Below are positions 53,386 to 62,313 of a DNA stretch of 64,000 nt, piece after piece. The first letter of the stretch is position 1; each line of letters opens with the position of its first letter. The DNA lies in assembly GCA_029260015.1 (NCBI GenBank), contig JAJDEB010000023.1, forward strand, positions 171,457 to 235,456. The letters are read 5' to 3'. The DNA is from Phycisphaerae bacterium. Lineage in GTDB: Bacteria; Planctomycetota; Phycisphaerae; UBA1845. Under the pieces are notes generated by a model. It did not search any database and was not told the DNA's origin. It saw nothing but the letters and a program-made list of their open reading frames with translations. The position numbers and the translations under genes are program-made.

Positions 53386-53727
53386 CTACTTACTGCCATC
53401 CGGATCAAAACCCCAGCGTGCCTTGGCGTATTCGATGATGACTTCGGCTAGGGCCTGTTCGATCTTGGGTTGATCGCTTCGGAAGAATTCGCCGGCTAAC
53501 ACTTGCCCGGTGATGAGTGCGGTGTATGGACCTTGGTCGCTGCCGGCTGTGTACTCGCCGTCGAGTTTCATCATCACCACCGCACCGTCGGCGCGAAGCT
53601 TCTCGAGGATCGGCATGATTTCGTCGATGCCCTTCCAGTCTACTGCCATCGGTGGCAGGCTGAGGAAACGCGCCAGCCGCGGCATCGATCGTTCGAGCTT
53701 CGGGTGCTTCTTGCCTTTCTTAACCAT
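53386..53727 (-). CDS. conserved-looking hypothetical protein
   Basis: A 113-residue soluble protein (MVKKGKKHPKLERSMPRLAR). It has a basic start, a WKGIDEIMPILEKLRADGA segment and a C-terminal helix with a Trp-Gly-Phe ending. I do not recognise the family. The ATG at 53727 has GAGAG upstream. It converges on the rhomboid gene and lies 147 bases downstream of the helicase gene on the same strand. Confidence 0.65.
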   Translation of the reverse strand: MVKKGKKHPKLERSMPRLARFLSLPPMAVDWKGIDEIMPILEKLRADGAVVMMKLDGEYTAGSDQGPYTALITGQVLAGEFFRSDQPKIEQALAEVIIEYAKARWGFDPDGSK

Positions 53728-53874
53728 CGGATCTCTCGTGTGTTCATCAAGCCCGGTTCGCCGTCGATCATCGAAAAGCGCCGCCAACAACCGGATTCAT
53801 CTACCAATTGTATCGGCAAATCGCGTTGATGTGCGGGTTGAATTGTGGGAGAGCCGACGACCTTGGCAAGCGAG

Positions 53875-55170
53875 TTAGCGGCGGCGACGAGAGGGTTTGA
53901 ATCGTCCACCGAGGGTTCGGCGTACTTTTGTATCCGGATCACCTTCAGCTTTGGTGGAGGACTGCATGCGACCTGCAAGCACCTCGCCGGGAGATTGTAC
54001 CGGCCCTGTGGGCTTCTCAATCTGGGCTGGCGTCGGTTTGAATCCGTCGTAATGAATCTCTTCAATCTGGGCGTTGATGAGCATTTCGATATCGGTCAGC
54101 AGTTTGCCCTCGTCGCGCGTGACGAGGCTGATGGCTTTTCCGCGTTTGCCCATGCGACCGGTGCGCCCGATGCGATGCACATAGACCTGAATTTCGGGCG
54201 GAAGGTCATAGTTGATGATGTGCGTCACGTCGTGAACGTCGATGCCTCTTGCCGCCAAGTCTGTGGCAACGAGTACCTTCAAACGATTCTTACGAAACTT
54301 ATCGAGGACGGCTTCGCGCTTGCTTTGGATCAGGTCGCCATGGATCTCCATCGCGCCGAAGCCTTCCTTATGAAGCCGGGCGGCAACTTTACGGGCGGCG
54401 GCTTTCGTATTGGTGAATACGATGACGCGCTCCGGTTTATCGATCTTGAGAATCGCATTGATCGCCCGATCTTTGTCGCGCCGCTCAGCCGTAATAAAAT
54501 ACTGATCGATCATTTCAACGGTCAGGCTGTCGCGCGACACGTTGATTTCGATCGGGTCTTTCATGTACTGCTTGGAGAGCTTGCGAATCTCACCGTCGAT
54601 CGTCGCCGATACAAACACCGTCTGATGGGCCGCACGGATCTGGCCGAGAATCTTCTTGATGTCGTCGCGGAAACCGATGTCGAGCATGCGATCGACTTCA
54701 TCCAGAAGTGCGAATTCGACATCTTGAATCTTGAGGTACCCGCGCCCCATCATGTCCATCACGCGGCCCGGCGTACCCACACAGAAGTGAGGCTTCTTAC
54801 CCAACTGATGCACCTGGGTCTGGATCTTCTGACCGCCATAGACGGCCACACATCGCAGCTTGCTGAATTCGGCAATGCGGCGAAGTTCGCCCGTCACCTG
54901 AACTGCCAGTTCACGAGTCGGCACGAGGCACAACGCCTGCAACCCCTTATTACGATCCATCCGTTGCAAGGTGGGGATACCGAAGGCGGCAGTCTTACCC
55001 GTACCGGTCTTGGCCTGCCCGAGCACATCGTGACCGGAAAGGATTTTCGGGATCATCTCGCTTTGAATGGGCGAAGGTTCCTCATAGCCGATTTTCGCAA
55101 GGGCTTTGAGAATAGGGGTTTCGACACCGAGATCGGCGAATGCTTGGGGAAGGTTAGGATGCTTCTGCAT
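53875..55170 (-). CDS. DEAD-box-type ATP-dependent RNA helicase
   Basis: A 431-residue RNA helicase. All motifs are visible: I AKTGTGKT (53-60), Ia PTRELA, Ib TPGR, II DEVD (157-160), III SAT, V ATDLAARGID, VI HRIGRTGR. Motif II reads DEVD rather than DEAD, a conservative change that keeps the catalytic acidic residues. The C-terminus is short and basic (GRFKPSRRRR). It probably helps ribosome or mRNA remodelling. Confidence 0.9.
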   Translation of the reverse strand: MQKHPNLPQAFADLGVETPILKALAKIGYEEPSPIQSEMIPKILSGHDVLGQAKTGTGKTAAFGIPTLQRMDRNKGLQALCLVPTRELAVQVTGELRRIAEFSKLRCVAVYGGQKIQTQVHQLGKKPHFCVGTPGRVMDMMGRGYLKIQDVEFALLDEVDRMLDIGFRDDIKKILGQIRAAHQTVFVSATIDGEIRKLSKQYMKDPIEINVSRDSLTVEMIDQYFITAERRDKDRAINAILKIDKPERVIVFTNTKAAARKVAARLHKEGFGAMEIHGDLIQSKREAVLDKFRKNRLKVLVATDLAARGIDVHDVTHIINYDLPPEIQVYVHRIGRTGRMGKRGKAISLVTRDEGKLLTDIEMLINAQIEEIHYDGFKPTPAQIEKPTGPVQSPGEVLAGRMQSSTKAEGDPDTKVRRTLGGRFKPSRRRR

Positions 55171-55235
55171 GTGGCTCCAATACGCTTATAGACGAACCAA
55201 GATCATAGCAGAGTGGAACCCATCACGCCACCAAT

Positions 55236-56078
55236 TCAGGCCCCGTTGGCTGAGTGCTTGATGTAATAAATCTGACCGAGATTAAATAGGGTATGGCCAA
55301 CCACGCTGGCAAGGATTGATCGCCGCCAAAGCGTGAACAGCGCCCAGATAACCCCCAAAACGGCGAGCGGAATCGCCACAATCGGTTCCTGAGCGCCAAT
55401 GTGCAGCACGCCAAAGAGGCAGGCTGGAATCAGAACAGCCAGCGTCCACCCCCCGATGATCCGGCGGAGGTGGGTAACCAGCACCCCTCGAAAAATCGCC
55501 TCTTCCCAAAAAGCAACAACCACAATCATCAATGTCAACAGCACAGGGTTGATGGGAGGCAACATCGCTTCAACGCGCCTCGGATTCGAAATCATTTGCT
55601 TAATCGATTCCGGCCAAATCGAAGCTACGATCACCATGGTTATGAAGTAACCGACGTAGCTGGCCCCCGCGACAAGAATGCCTAACGGAATGTCAATCTT
55701 CCATTGTGAAAAAGACATCCCGATCGATTCAACGGAGCAGGATGACAGCCACATTTGACCGACTGCCAAAGATACCAATGCCATTCCAACGCAAACGGTA
55801 ATGACCATTGGACCAGCCGACGACGAGAACAACTCCATATCTGCATCGGTGGGGTACATCATCCTTACACCGACCGATACACTAAGGACAATCAAAAAAT
55901 ACGCGCCGACCAGCAGTAAGAGGTGACCGGCTGCCTTTGATCGAGGTATGGACTCCAGCAGCATCGGGTTGGGGGAAACTTGGAATTCGATCGGAGCGTC
56001 AATCGGCGTAGCGACTGGAACGAGCGCGTCGGCACCGCCAAGTTCATCGTCACAATGTGCAGAATCATTCATCGCCAT
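55236..56078 (-). CDS. CPBP family intramembrane metalloprotease
   Basis: A 280-residue protein with eight or so membrane segments. The motifs WEEAIFRG (Glu192, Glu193, Arg197), FGVLHIG (His226) and VGHTLFNL (His262, Asn266) define the CPBP/Rce1-like active site. Prokaryotic members are linked to bacteriocin immunity or CAAX-like processing, but substrates are mostly unknown. The gene precedes the helicase on the minus strand. Confidence 0.85.
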   Translation of the reverse strand: MAMNDSAHCDDELGGADALVPVATPIDAPIEFQVSPNPMLLESIPRSKAAGHLLLLVGAYFLIVLSVSVGVRMMYPTDADMELFSSSAGPMVITVCVGMALVSLAVGQMWLSSCSVESIGMSFSQWKIDIPLGILVAGASYVGYFITMVIVASIWPESIKQMISNPRRVEAMLPPINPVLLTLMIVVVAFWEEAIFRGVLVTHLRRIIGGWTLAVLIPACLFGVLHIGAQEPIVAIPLAVLGVIWALFTLWRRSILASVVGHTLFNLGQIYYIKHSANGA

Positions 56079-56121
56079 GACGATGGGCTACCGGGAAGTA
56101 ATTGCGAAGGTGGCAAATCGA

Positions 56122-56874
56122 TTAGTCGTCGTTCATTTGCGCAAAGATGTCATCGGGGATATCGACGTTTGAAGAAACGCTTTGCGAATCGTCGTGATCT
56201 TCCAAGGCGTCCATGAGTTTCACGATCCTTTTTGCCGCATCGAGATCGACCGCGACCGTCGTGTCTGCGACCATTGAAATCTCCGCCGACTCAATCGGAA
56301 TGTTGGCTGCTTCTATCGCACCTTTGACCGCAAGGTAATCGTCGGGCGAGCAGCTAACTTCGTGGCAGATCGGACCAGAATCGATGTCTTCCGCACCAGC
56401 TTCCAGTGCGAGTTCCATGATCTTGTCTTCTGCAACGGCGTCCGCAGAAATAACGATCACACCGCGCTGCTTGAACATCCATGCCACACTGCCCACCGCA
56501 CCAAGATTCCCACCGGAGCGTTCAAAGATTTTCTTTATTTCCGGAGCAGTGCGGGCGCGATTGTCTGTCAGCGCCGAACACATGACCGCGACCCCACCCG
56601 GTGCGTAACCTTCGTACACGCACTCTTCGTAGCTGACGCCATCCAATCCGCCCGTACCCTTTTTGATCGCGCGTTCGATCGTGTCACGGGGCATGTTCGC
56701 AGACTTGGCTTTATCCACCGCGAGCCGCAACCTGGGATTGGCTTCGGGATCGCCCCCGCCCATTTTTGCCGCGACGGTAATATCCCGCGAAACCTTGCTC
56801 CAAGCCTTGCTGCGTTTGGCGTCGGTGGCGGCTTTCTTGTGCTTGATTGTGGACCACTTTGAGTGACCTGACAT
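56122..56874 (-). CDS. yebC: YebC/PmpR family regulatory protein
   Basis: A 250-residue protein starting MSGHSKWSTIKHKKAA, the family signature. The acidic central and C-terminal parts follow the usual YebC pattern (PEANPRLRLAVDKAKSANMP). Members bind DNA as regulators or help ribosomes through difficult sequences. The ATG at 56874 has AAGGAA 8 bases upstream; the longer open frame is not used. It lies between the TPR protein and CPBP genes. Confidence 0.93.
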   Translation of the reverse strand: MSGHSKWSTIKHKKAATDAKRSKAWSKVSRDITVAAKMGGGDPEANPRLRLAVDKAKSANMPRDTIERAIKKGTGGLDGVSYEECVYEGYAPGGVAVMCSALTDNRARTAPEIKKIFERSGGNLGAVGSVAWMFKQRGVIVISADAVAEDKIMELALEAGAEDIDSGPICHEVSCSPDDYLAVKGAIEAANIPIESAEISMVADTTVAVDLDAAKRIVKLMDALEDHDDSQSVSSNVDIPDDIFAQMNDD

Positions 56875-56947
56875 CGACTTGATTCCTTCTTCTAACCTTG
56901 CACCATTGTTCAAACTTCGATGATAGATGACTTAATGATTGGACAGT

Positions 56948-59900
56948 TTACTCTGAATTCGACTCTTCGACGACACCTGTTTTCTGGACGACATTGCGAC
57001 CGCTATCGCCGACAACAACTGCCAATTCCGGCTCAAGACCACCCTCTGCCGCACTTATCCGGGCTTCCGCTTTTTCGGCGGCACGACGGTCCCCAGCGCT
57101 CGCTGGCGGGTTCTTGATTCTCTTACGGGCTATTTCAAGTCCGTCTTTCCATGACTGGATAGCCGCTTCCTTCTCGCCAAGCCGCCACAACGTGTCACCC
57201 AGATGTTCGTAAATCACCGGGTCCTCACCGTCCGGGCCACCCCGCGCCAATTCGAGCCAGTGCTTTGATTCTTCGAATTTGCCCTTCTTGTAAAGGACCC
57301 ATCCGAGGCTGTCCAGATACGCGCTGTTTCGCGGCGATTCGCCGACGGCAACGCGAATCATTTTTTCCGCACGATCCAATTCGACGCCAGCGTCGGCTAA
57401 CGTGTATCCAAGATCGTTGTGCAGACCAACGTTCACAGGGTCAAGCTTCAAGTACGTCTCTAGCGCCTGACGGGCACCGTCGAGATCACCAGATTCCTGA
57501 TGGGCGATCGACAGCAAGCCCAGATAATAGAACTCCGATTCGCGCAACCCCGCATCGCGCGCCTGCTTGAGCCAACCGTTCAGCTGATCAACCGCATCGT
57601 TCGCACGGCCAGCATTGATTAAAACGTCTACCAGCAAACGCTGCAAAAACCTATTCATTTCTGGATTGTTCGCCGCTTCGTCGGCATTGACGGCCATCAT
57701 GTCTTCAATCACCCCGATGGCATCATCAATCCGCCCGCTTGCCTGAAACGTCAGATAAAGTTCGTGCAGGAACAACTCCTTAAACACACCGTCAACCGCG
57801 CTGTTACTCGCGAGCGCCAATGCGTCGTCGTATTGCTTGGTCTCCCTCAAAAAAGCAATCAAACAGGTGTGCAACTGATCGTCCTGCGGATTGACAGCAA
57901 TCGCATCGACCAGCAATTCCAAAACCTGGCTACGTTGCTCGGGAAGTAAATTCTGCCAGATGTCCGTAAGTTCGCCGCGACCGTACCCTCCGGGAATGTC
58001 GGTGTTCCATCGCCGAATCAATTCCATCGCCCGCTCGTGTTTGCCAAAATCCTGACAGGCACGGATCACATATCGCAATATGACCGGATTATCGCTCTCC
58101 TTGTGCCGCCACTTTTCCATTTCTTTGAGCGCCTCAGTGTTTCTGTTGAGGGTTCGATAGGCGGTGATGACTTCAAATCGAACCTGCGCGACGAATGCTC
58201 TACTGACGCCCGGATCGGCGACAAGTAGTTGCGCATATTCAATGGCTTCATCGTATTGCTGCGTCGTTAAAAGCAATTCGAGTCGGTTCTGTTTCCACAA
58301 CTGACGCTGCGGATGACGTTTTAATAGGGTTTCTTGAAGCGCCAAAGCTTTGTCGAATTCCAAGTTTCGCTGCCGACAGTCCATCAGCATGCTGATCGAT
58401 TCGAGATGATTGGGATTCAACTCCAGCGCTGACTCAACCGCCTTGATCGCTTCATCCCAGTTGGATTGCTGCATGTACGACATGGCGATGAGCTGAAGCG
58501 TCTCGGCGTCTGGTACTGAGACATCGATCGCTTCCTGAAGCGTCTTGCGGAACCGGTCGTAATCGGGCGAACGAGCGTCGAATTCCAGCGCCGCAACGCA
58601 CTGCGCCACCCGCGTCGGTGATGCCCGATGGATTCTCAGCTTCTGAATCTGCTCAGCCGCCGCCCGGCGATCGCCATTTCCGAGATGGTTCAAGCACAAC
58701 TGCGTTCGGGCTTTCTCGTTGAAGGCGTCGATGCGAATGATTCTTTCCAGTTGCCTTCGCGCTGCCGTCGAATTACCTGAGGCGGAATACAACTCAGCCA
58801 GCGCCAACATGGCATTGATGTTGCCCCGATGGAGTCGAACGGCTGCTTCAAAATGCCCGATAGCATTCGTTCGATCGTCCAAGCCCCGATAGGCCTCACC
58901 GGCGATCATTTCAAGTTGGCTGTCACGGTCCAACTTGAACTTCTCGGGTGTGGCGATTTCAATCGCCTCCTCCCACTGCCAGCGATTCAAATGAATCCGA
59001 GCCAACCCGACCCGTGCCGCTATAAACGATGGACGATCGTCTAGCGAACGCTCCAACCAAGCCCGTCCGGGTTCCTCCAGATCAAACGCCAGGGCAATGT
59101 TGCCCTTCACAAAAGCACTCGCGAAATCGTCCTTCGTCTCGACGTCCGCCAATTTCGCCAAATCGGAATCCGGGTGAGCCGCCGCATGTGCTTGAATCCA
59201 GCCAACAACGTCGGTCGCCAATTCGGGATGCTTGCGAACCGCGTCACCGCACACGTCAACAGCGGAATTCCAAGACTCTGCCGCAAGAAGAACCTCGACG
59301 GCTGCCTGAATGGTTTCGCGCGACGACGGCGAATTCGCCAGTTGCTCCTCGATCAATCGAACGGCTTCGTCGCGGCGATCAAACTTGATCAACGCTTGTG
59401 CATATGCCATGGCGACTTTGGGACTGGCATCACCGGACTGAATTGCGGATTCAAACTCCTCGACAATGGCGTCGGGTCGGTCCTGGTGCTTGTAGATCGC
59501 CATCAACACGTCAATGGCTTCCGGCTGAGTTGCCAACGCCCTTCTTGCTTGATCAATAGCCCCGTCCATATCGCCCGCTCGGGCGAGCAACTTGGCGTAA
59601 TTCAGGACTTGATCTTCAGGTGGGCTGGATTTGTCATACGCCTTGCGAAGCATATTGGCCGCTTGTTCGTAATCGCCAAGTCGAGCATGTGCCCATGCCG
59701 CTCTTTCTGCCATCGGAGGATAAGCGCGGATGGCTTTCTGCGCCCATCGCGGAAACTGAGAACTTTCGGCACCCGTTGCATCGGCCGCCTCGTCCATCGT
59801 CTTGTGCAAGTCGAGTGCCGCCGACACATAGCCGCCCGCCAGCAATGCCTCGAAGAGTTCCAGCGTCGCCAACCGCTTGAAATATTCGGTGCCTTCTACA

Positions 59901-60436
59901 GTCGAGCATTGAAGTGCTTTGCGGTATTCAACCGTCGCGGTCTCAGATTCAAATCGGCTAGCCGCCAAGCGACCAAGAATATAATGACACGTTATGTCAT
60001 CTTCGCCTGAATCCAGAACGCTTTTGATATGGGTGCGGGCCCGTTGCTGGTCACCGGAGAGCCAAGCAGTTAACGCCAGCTCGCGATGAATTCGCCGATC
60101 CCCTTGATCCGCGATTCGCTGAGCCTTCTCAAGCTCGATCATTGCTTCTGTAAATCGCTCGTCATCGCGAAGGGTTGCGGCTCGGTCCAGTGCGCGCTTC
60201 ACCCGATCAGACAGAGGAGTTTCCACCGAGCTGTCATCGCGCTTGATCTCGATGGGCGGCGTCAAATCAACGAAGGCCAGCTGCGCCTTCTCTGTGTCTA
60301 TGGCTGTTGGTGATTCACCAAAGATGTCGTTCGATTGCGAAGGTTCATCCGCCAAACCTATGCCATGCGAACCAACAGCAACGACAAGCAGCGACAACGC
60401 GACCCAATGGGCACGACTTCTAGAATGAATCAACAT
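56948..60436 (-). CDS. large secreted TPR-repeat protein
   Basis: A 1162-residue protein. A signal peptide (MLIHSRSRAHWVALSLLVVA) is followed by about 25 or more helical repeats of TPR type (for example NWDEAIKAVESALELNPN and DLDGARQALETYLKLDPV). The TPR blocks cover almost the whole chain and the end is acidic. Large TPR proteins of this sort act as scaffolds in the periplasm or at the outer membrane, sometimes in polysaccharide export. GAGGAG lies 7 bases before the ATG at 60436. It is in the region between yebC and the EndoIII-like gene. Confidence 0.85.
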   Translation of the reverse strand: MLIHSRSRAHWVALSLLVVAVGSHGIGLADEPSQSNDIFGESPTAIDTEKAQLAFVDLTPPIEIKRDDSSVETPLSDRVKRALDRAATLRDDERFTEAMIELEKAQRIADQGDRRIHRELALTAWLSGDQQRARTHIKSVLDSGEDDITCHYILGRLAASRFESETATVEYRKALQCSTVEGTEYFKRLATLELFEALLAGGYVSAALDLHKTMDEAADATGAESSQFPRWAQKAIRAYPPMAERAAWAHARLGDYEQAANMLRKAYDKSSPPEDQVLNYAKLLARAGDMDGAIDQARRALATQPEAIDVLMAIYKHQDRPDAIVEEFESAIQSGDASPKVAMAYAQALIKFDRRDEAVRLIEEQLANSPSSRETIQAAVEVLLAAESWNSAVDVCGDAVRKHPELATDVVGWIQAHAAAHPDSDLAKLADVETKDDFASAFVKGNIALAFDLEEPGRAWLERSLDDRPSFIAARVGLARIHLNRWQWEEAIEIATPEKFKLDRDSQLEMIAGEAYRGLDDRTNAIGHFEAAVRLHRGNINAMLALAELYSASGNSTAARRQLERIIRIDAFNEKARTQLCLNHLGNGDRRAAAEQIQKLRIHRASPTRVAQCVAALEFDARSPDYDRFRKTLQEAIDVSVPDAETLQLIAMSYMQQSNWDEAIKAVESALELNPNHLESISMLMDCRQRNLEFDKALALQETLLKRHPQRQLWKQNRLELLLTTQQYDEAIEYAQLLVADPGVSRAFVAQVRFEVITAYRTLNRNTEALKEMEKWRHKESDNPVILRYVIRACQDFGKHERAMELIRRWNTDIPGGYGRGELTDIWQNLLPEQRSQVLELLVDAIAVNPQDDQLHTCLIAFLRETKQYDDALALASNSAVDGVFKELFLHELYLTFQASGRIDDAIGVIEDMMAVNADEAANNPEMNRFLQRLLVDVLINAGRANDAVDQLNGWLKQARDAGLRESEFYYLGLLSIAHQESGDLDGARQALETYLKLDPVNVGLHNDLGYTLADAGVELDRAEKMIRVAVGESPRNSAYLDSLGWVLYKKGKFEESKHWLELARGGPDGEDPVIYEHLGDTLWRLGEKEAAIQSWKDGLEIARKRIKNPPASAGDRRAAEKAEARISAAEGGLEPELAVVVGDSGRNVVQKTGVVEESNSE

Positions 60437-60627
60437 GACTGTACTCCTCGACGACATCAAACATTTGGCGAGCCCGCGACTGGTATCGACGTTCAATGAT
60501 GGGCATCAACCTCTAAATGATAGTATGCGCAGACCGACAGGCGACGAGAATCGCACATCATAAACATCGGCTGCTGGCGGCAAAAAGACCAGCCCGAGGA
60601 GGGTTACAGCAGTGTATCGGTTGGAAT

Positions 60628-61416
60628 CTACTTCTTGGCGGACTTTTTCTTCTTTGTTTTTGTCTTGGTGCCAGTCTTCTTAGCCGTCGTCTTCTTCTTG
60701 GTGCCGCTCTTGGACCGCGTGCCCACCGCAGCTTTCTTGGTTGACTTTGTCTTGGTGGAACCGGATTTCTTATCCGCTGCTTTTGCGCTCTTGGCTTTAC
60801 CGTTCATCGCGAAACTCTTGGACCCGATCACTGCATCCAGGTCCATGCAAAAATCCTTCGCGTCGGTTGAACTGACATGCCGTTCGAGAAACGATTGCAC
60901 TTCGGCGCTGGTGGCGTTGGCATCGACCAAGTCGTTCTCTTTCAAGAACTCAAGCGCGACGTCATTAACGGGAATAGCGTGTCCACCGAGGCTCCACAAC
61001 ATGACCGACGCCATGCTGTACGGCGTAATGCCATCAAGTTCGGACAGGTACGACTTGACCTCGCGAACACCTTTTGAAGCAAGATGATCCAGCGTAATCG
61101 TATACTCCAACTGATACACCGCATTGAGTACCGTAAGCAACGTCTTTGCACGTTGCACGCTTTTGGGAATGAACTTCCCAATCGAAGATGACACTTCTGC
61201 CGGAGTCGAAACGCGCAGTTCGTTGTAATCGACCATGTCGTCGAGAATCTGCGAAAACGCTTTCTCGGCGCGATCGAGCGAGGCTTCCTGACTTAAAACG
61301 GCGAGAATCAGTTGCTCAACGGGGGGCCGCATCTCTGGCGGTTCGCTCGTTCGTGTCCCGCGAAATTTGTTGTACGCCTGCTTAATTTTTTTGGCATAGA
61401 GAGTCCCATTCTTCAT
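60628..61416 (-). CDS. EndoIII-fold HhH protein with histone H1-like tail
   Basis: A 262-residue protein. Residues 1-200 resemble the HhH-GPD (endonuclease III) fold: PPVEQLILAVLSQEAS at the start of the helical domain, a helix-hairpin-helix (ELDGITPYSMASVMLW, about 126-141) and AIPVND. In EndoIII the hairpin carries a catalytic Lys and the next motif a catalytic Asp; here these read Tyr and Asn, and the Fe-S cysteines are missing. The tail (about 206-262) is a Lys/Ala/Thr/Ser-rich histone H1-like stretch. The ATG overlaps the rbfA stop by four bases. I infer a non-catalytic DNA-binding protein. Confidence 0.7.
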   Translation of the reverse strand: MKNGTLYAKKIKQAYNKFRGTRTSEPPEMRPPVEQLILAVLSQEASLDRAEKAFSQILDDMVDYNELRVSTPAEVSSSIGKFIPKSVQRAKTLLTVLNAVYQLEYTITLDHLASKGVREVKSYLSELDGITPYSMASVMLWSLGGHAIPVNDVALEFLKENDLVDANATSAEVQSFLERHVSSTDAKDFCMDLDAVIGSKSFAMNGKAKSAKAADKKSGSTKTKSTKKAAVGTRSKSGTKKKTTAKKTGTKTKTKKKKSAKK

Positions 61417-61904
61417 GGTCGGACTCCTTCATCTGGGTTGGGCTTGCTTGGTTCGTTATCCGAATTTTCGTCGGTATCGGCGATCATGTTCTCCGCCACA
61501 TCATCTTCAACATCTGTCGGGTCCAAAGAGTCTGTTGGATCATCTTGGGGCGGGCCCATCTCGGCTGCATTGTTATTGATGATCTCCATGATCTCCGCTG
61601 CTTTCTTGATCGAATGATCGCTCACGAAAGTCAGGTGCGGGCAAATGCGGGCGGTCACGCCCTTGGCCACCGCTCTTTGAATCAACCCCTGGGCACTCTT
61701 GAGCCCGCGCATCGTACTGCGCTGCTCCTCTTCAGTACCCATCACGCTGATATACACCTTTGCAAGTTGCATGTCAGCCGCCACTTCAACCTTGGTCACG
61801 CTGACGAACTTGCCAATTCGTGGATCGTGAACCTTGTTCGCGATCATGTCACTGGTGATCGACCGAATGAGGCTGGCCATCTTATTTGTTCGAAATGATT
61901 TCAT
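61413..61904 (-). CDS. rbfA: ribosome-binding factor A
   Basis: A 163-residue protein with the RbfA KH-like fold (SITSDMIANKVHDPRI, then VTKVEVAADMQLAKVYISVMG). RbfA helps mature the 30S subunit. Its C-terminus carries an extra acidic tail (from about residue 115, rich in Asp/Glu/Asn), longer than usual. I place the start at the ATG at 61904; the open frame extends to 61961. The next gene starts within its stop codon. It lies 78 bases downstream of the DUF503 gene. Confidence 0.85.
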   Translation of the reverse strand: MKSFRTNKMASLIRSITSDMIANKVHDPRIGKFVSVTKVEVAADMQLAKVYISVMGTEEEQRSTMRGLKSAQGLIQRAVAKGVTARICPHLTFVSDHSIKKAAEIMEIINNNAAEMGPPQDDPTDSLDPTDVEDDVAENMIADTDENSDNEPSKPNPDEGVRP

Positions 61905-61982
61905 GAATGAAGGTAACGTGTTGATCTCTACCAATTGGTCGATGCTACTTTGAACGTGCATCGAGACATAACGCCAAACCGG

Positions 61983-62264
61983 CTAGAGAATTTCCTTTTC
62001 AAACGACAGTAGTGATGCAACCGAGTCCTTTTGGGCCATCCCGACGATCTGATCAAAACATCCGTGAACCAGCTTGGCATCGTTCGACACCATCGCGACA
62101 GCCAACCCCGCCCGCTGACGAAGCTCTTGATGTTCCACTTCAGACACCGAGACGTTGAAACGATTGCGAATGCGCTCCTTCAAACTTTTTACGACGCGCC
62201 GCTTGTCCTTAAGCGACTGCGCTTCATAAATGACCAACTCCAACGTTAAGACGCCTAAAACCAT
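61983..62264 (-). CDS. DUF503 family protein (YlxP-like)
   Basis: A 93-residue protein matching DUF503 (VLTLELVIYEAQSLKDKRRV). This small protein is often encoded between infB and rbfA, as here with one extra gene in between. Its role is unclear, probably in translation or ribosome assembly. Confidence 0.88.
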   Translation of the reverse strand: MVLGVLTLELVIYEAQSLKDKRRVVKSLKERIRNRFNVSVSEVEHQELRQRAGLAVAMVSNDAKLVHGCFDQIVGMAQKDSVASLLSFEKEIL

Positions 62265-62313
62265 ATTTCATTCGTACGGTACAACTTAATTCCGTCGCAG
62301 CACGTTCGCACGC

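Noticed and set aside
53845..55191. 448-residue open frame on the plus strand
   Set aside because: It is the antisense of the helicase gene, whose motifs are complete; the plus-strand product has no recognisable domain.
59174..60010. 278-residue plus-strand open frame
   Set aside because: Antisense of the TPR protein gene.
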